This document shows positions 5,882 to 7,224 of a DNA stretch of 7,224 bases, one piece after another. Made by a program: the position numbers and the translations under genes. Below the pieces are notes generated by a model. That model ran no database searches, was not told the origin of the DNA, and was given only the letters and a program-made list of their open reading frames with translations. The DNA is taken from assembly GCA_013696275.1 (NCBI GenBank), contig JACCYW010000418.1, positions 1-7,224 on the forward strand, in the 5' to 3' direction. Origin of the DNA: Chloroflexota bacterium. GTDB lineage: Bacteria > Chloroflexota > Limnocylindria > Limnocylindrales > CSP1-4. The number at the start of each line of letters is the position of its first letter. Within the stretch, counting starts at the first letter, position 1.

Positions 5882-6520
5882 ATGCGGCTTCTCCAGCGGG
5901 CGGTCGGACCACTCGCCACCAACCTGTACGTGCTGGGCGATGAAGCCAGCCGTGAAGCCCTGGCCATCGACACGGCCACGCCCTGCGTGTCCTGGCTCAC
6001 GCAGGCACTCGCTGAAGCTGGCTGGTCGCTCCGCTTCGTCGTCAGTAGCCACCGCCACTGGGACCACATCGGCGACAACGCCGCCGTGGTGGCGGCGACC
6101 GGCGCGACCCTGGCAGCACATATGGCTGACCGCCATGGGTTGGAGGCACCCAGCGGCCTGTGGGCCCCGTTCGAGATCCCGCCCAGTGTCCCGGCCCTCG
6201 ATCTCGCGGAGGGGTCGCGTATCGAGTTCGGGTCGATCGACCTGGAGGTCCTGCACACCCCCGGTCACACCGAGGGATCGGTCTGCCTCCTGGCGCGGAC
6301 CGAGAACCTGCTCTTCTCGGGCGACACTCTCTTTCGCAGCGGCTGGGGTCGAGTGGACATGCCCGGTGCGTCGCCAGCGGCCATGGTCGAGTCGCTTAGC
6401 CGACTGTCACGTCTGGAAGGGTCGTTGCGGGTACTACCTGGACACGGCCAAGCGACCACGATAGAAGCCGAGCGACCGTGGATGGAGCTCGTCGCATCGG
6501 AGCGCCGCCTGCTCATGTGA
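5882..6520 (+). CDS. Glyoxalase II-like metallo-beta-lactamase-fold hydrolase
   Basis: The 212-residue product carries the full glyoxalase II-type metal set. SSHRHWDHIGD holds His57, His59, Asp61 and His62. HTPGHTEGSV holds His129. FSGDTLFRSGWGRVD holds Asp148. LPGHGQATT holds His188. Starting with VGPLATNLYVLGD and ending just after TTIEAERPW, it has the length of the short bacterial YcbL/GloB-like proteins and lacks the C-terminal helical domain of classical glyoxalase II. Such enzymes hydrolyse thioesters, S-lactoylglutathione being the classical substrate, but many are generalists and some family members do other chemistry. The start at 5882 rests on the TATGAT spacing and on family alignment. 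No signal peptide is seen, so it is probably cytoplasmic. It has its own promoter and is divergent from the UPF0173 gene. Confidence 0.88.
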   Translation: MRLLQRAVGPLATNLYVLGDEASREALAIDTATPCVSWLTQALAEAGWSLRFVVSSHRHWDHIGDNAAVVAATGATLAAHMADRHGLEAPSGLWAPFEIPPSVPALDLAEGSRIEFGSIDLEVLHTPGHTEGSVCLLARTENLLFSGDTLFRSGWGRVDMPGASPAAMVESLSRLSRLEGSLRVLPGHGQATTIEAERPWMELVASERRLLM

Positions 6521-6536
6521 GGTCGCCCCGGAAGTG

Positions 6537-6571
6537 GAAGAGCCACCGACTCCCCAGAGCGGTGGCCCTTC
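6537..6571 (+). terminator. Terminator-like hairpin after the glyoxalase II-like gene
   Basis: GAAG-A-GCCACCG (6537-6548) pairs with CGGTGGC-C-CTTC (6560-6571): 11 base pairs with one A-C mismatch around an 11-base loop. It begins 17 bases after the stop at 6520. There is no strong T run after it, only mixed pyrimidine sequence, so termination strength is uncertain. The hairpin would also form on the minus strand. Confidence 0.45.
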
Positions 6572-6585
6572 ATCGGTCCTCCCTT

Positions 6586-6751
6586 GTCCAGGCGGACCTC
6601 GCCGGCGTGGGCGGCGCGGACGGCAGCCGCTACCTGTCAGGTCGATGAGTCCGTCGACGCCCTGGCGCACACGGTGGTCGGCGTCGACCACCAGGACTCG
6701 CACCGGTCGGCGTGGGGGAGGGGGATCGACCAGCTGCATCTCTCTCAGCAT
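6586..6751 (-). pseudogene. Possible remnant of a response regulator receiver domain
   Basis: On the minus strand an open frame from ATG 6751 contains PVRVLVVDADHRVRQGV followed by DGLIDLTG (6706 to 6632). This closely resembles the first strand and helix of a receiver domain, including the acidic VVDAD pocket. Immediately after, in a different frame (6633 to 6586), comes VAAAVRAAHAGEVRLD, which resembles the last helix and linker of NarL/LuxR-type regulators. The middle of the domain, including the phospho-acceptor aspartate, is missing, and no DNA-binding domain follows. The simplest reading is a regulator gene that lost its centre and 3' part by deletion. The match rests on two short segments, so chance similarity is possible. 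Confidence 0.3.
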
Positions 6752-6843
6752 GGCGGACAGAACGGCGGCATCGATCCGGCGGATGTCCGAAGTGGCGCAT
6801 GACCAATGACGTGGTCGCCTTTCGCGTGCCTGGACCGCGCGAC

Positions 6844-6849
6844 TATCCT
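6844..6849 (+). promoter_or_regulatory. -10-like element for leaderless start of the last gene
   Basis: TATCCT fits TANNNT and ends 7 bases before the GTG at 6857. No purine-rich ribosome binding site precedes that GTG. This supports the GTG as the start in the same way as for two other plus-strand genes in the window. Confidence 0.4.
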
Positions 6850-6856
6850 CCTCCGC

Positions 6857-7224
6857 GTGTCACGGGCATGGTCGTGGGTCTTCCGCGTCCTCTACGCGTT
6901 CCTCGGCCTGGTGGATCCGCTCATCCGATCGTGGTTCGAGTCGTTCGGGCTGGGTAACGTGGTGGAGGTCCGTCTGGTCGGCCGGCGCAGCGGCCGGCCA
7001 AGGACGGTACTGCTGGGCTTGCTTCGGACCACCGATCAGCTATACCTGGGTCACCCCAACGGGGAGGTGGCCTGGACGCTGAACCTGGCAAGCGCTGGGC
7101 GAGGCGAGCTGCGCTGGCACCAGGGACCAGCTCTGGAGTTCCGGCCGGTGCGGCTGGCCGACGGGAACGAGCGCGAGGCAGCCATCCAAGCGACCGATCA
7201 GCATCCCTTTCCAGGCAACGTCAT
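6857..7224 (+). CDS. DUF385/Ddn-like nitroreductase-family protein (deazaflavin-linked), 3' end outside window
   Basis: The first 122 residues are present. After a hydrophobic, Trp-rich N-terminal helix (about 4-35) comes VRLVGRRSGRPRTVLLGLL (38-56), the characteristic G-R-x-S-G-x-x-R-T segment of the Ddn/DUF385 split-barrel family. It is followed by LYLGHPNGEVAWTLNLASAG (62-81), matching the strand-and-loop region that normally reads W-x-x-N-L. Family members in mycobacteria bind the deazaflavin cofactor F420 and reduce quinones or nitro compounds; others bind haem or have unknown partners. F420 use here is therefore inference. The N-terminal helix may lie on the membrane, as proposed for Ddn. 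GTG 6857 is the likely start because of its spacing from TATCCT and the absence of a nearby in-frame ATG. Confidence 0.75.
   Translation, partial: MSRAWSWVFRVLYAFLGLVDPLIRSWFESFGLGNVVEVRLVGRRSGRPRTVLLGLLRTTDQLYLGHPNGEVAWTLNLASAGRGELRWHQGPALEFRPVRLADGNEREAAIQATDQHPFPGNV

Larger units (their letters stand above)
6521..6856. other. 336-base gap without an intact gene
   Basis: No complete gene is supported here. The left part carries a terminator-like hairpin (6537-6571). The minus strand at about 6586-6751 has fragments resembling a response regulator, described separately. The right end has the TATCCT -10-like element of the next gene. Proline- and arginine-rich translations in other frames look like noise from GC-rich DNA. 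Confidence 0.5.

Noticed and set aside
5633..6268. Minus-strand open frame of 211 codons spanning both hydrolase genes
   Set aside because: It overlaps the start of one hydrolase in another frame and most of the other in antisense. The translation shows no motif and the two hydrolases have complete active sites.
1..7224. CRISPR array, transposase, tRNA, rRNA or attachment sites
   Set aside because: No regularly spaced repeats, no transposase or integrase motifs, no terminal inverted repeats and no tRNA-like cloverleaf sequence were noticed in reading the window.

Overview
This is a GC-rich bacterial window with densely packed genes. Three of the plus-strand genes appear to begin without a Shine-Dalgarno sequence, each 6-7 bases after a TANNNT-type -10 element. 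A partial gene at the right edge belongs to the deazaflavin (F420)-linked nitroreductase-like family. Together these suggest a soil or freshwater Chloroflexota (for example a Limnocylindria-like lineage) or an actinobacterium. That placement is inference; no marker gene fixes it.

Layout: (1) 1-1586, minus strand: a gamma-glutamyltransferase-family gene, complete except for its last few codons, which run off the left edge. (2) 1587-1708: a divergent intergenic region with a 10-bp palindrome that reads TACGAT on both strands. (3) 1709-3906, plus strand: two overlapping genes (ATGA overlap) that together look like cobalamin-independent methionine synthase (MetE) cut in two. The first resembles the N-terminal, zinc-free barrel. 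The second is the catalytic barrel with all four zinc ligands. Their summed length, 732 residues, is close to one full-length MetE. (4) 4065-4931, plus: a class I SAM-dependent methyltransferase of unknown substrate. (5) 4959-5705, minus: a UPF0173 metallo-beta-lactamase-fold hydrolase, convergent with the methyltransferase. (6) 5882-6520, plus: a glyoxalase II-like metallo-beta-lactamase-fold hydrolase, divergent from the previous gene. (7) 6521-6856: a gap with a terminator-like hairpin and, on the minus strand, what may be the debris of a response regulator gene. (8) 6857-7224, plus: the start of a DUF385/Ddn-like nitroreductase-family gene that runs off the right edge.

Functionally, the clearest unit is the metE pair. 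It should make methionine from homocysteine using a methyl donor that is probably a folate but is not settled by sequence. The neighbours (gamma-glutamyl peptide hydrolysis, a methyltransferase, a glyoxalase II-like thioesterase) fit loosely with sulfur, thiol and methyl-group metabolism. Opposing strands and separate promoters mean they are not one operon. No mobile element, CRISPR array, tRNA or rRNA was seen. The most interesting item is the split, translationally coupled MetE.
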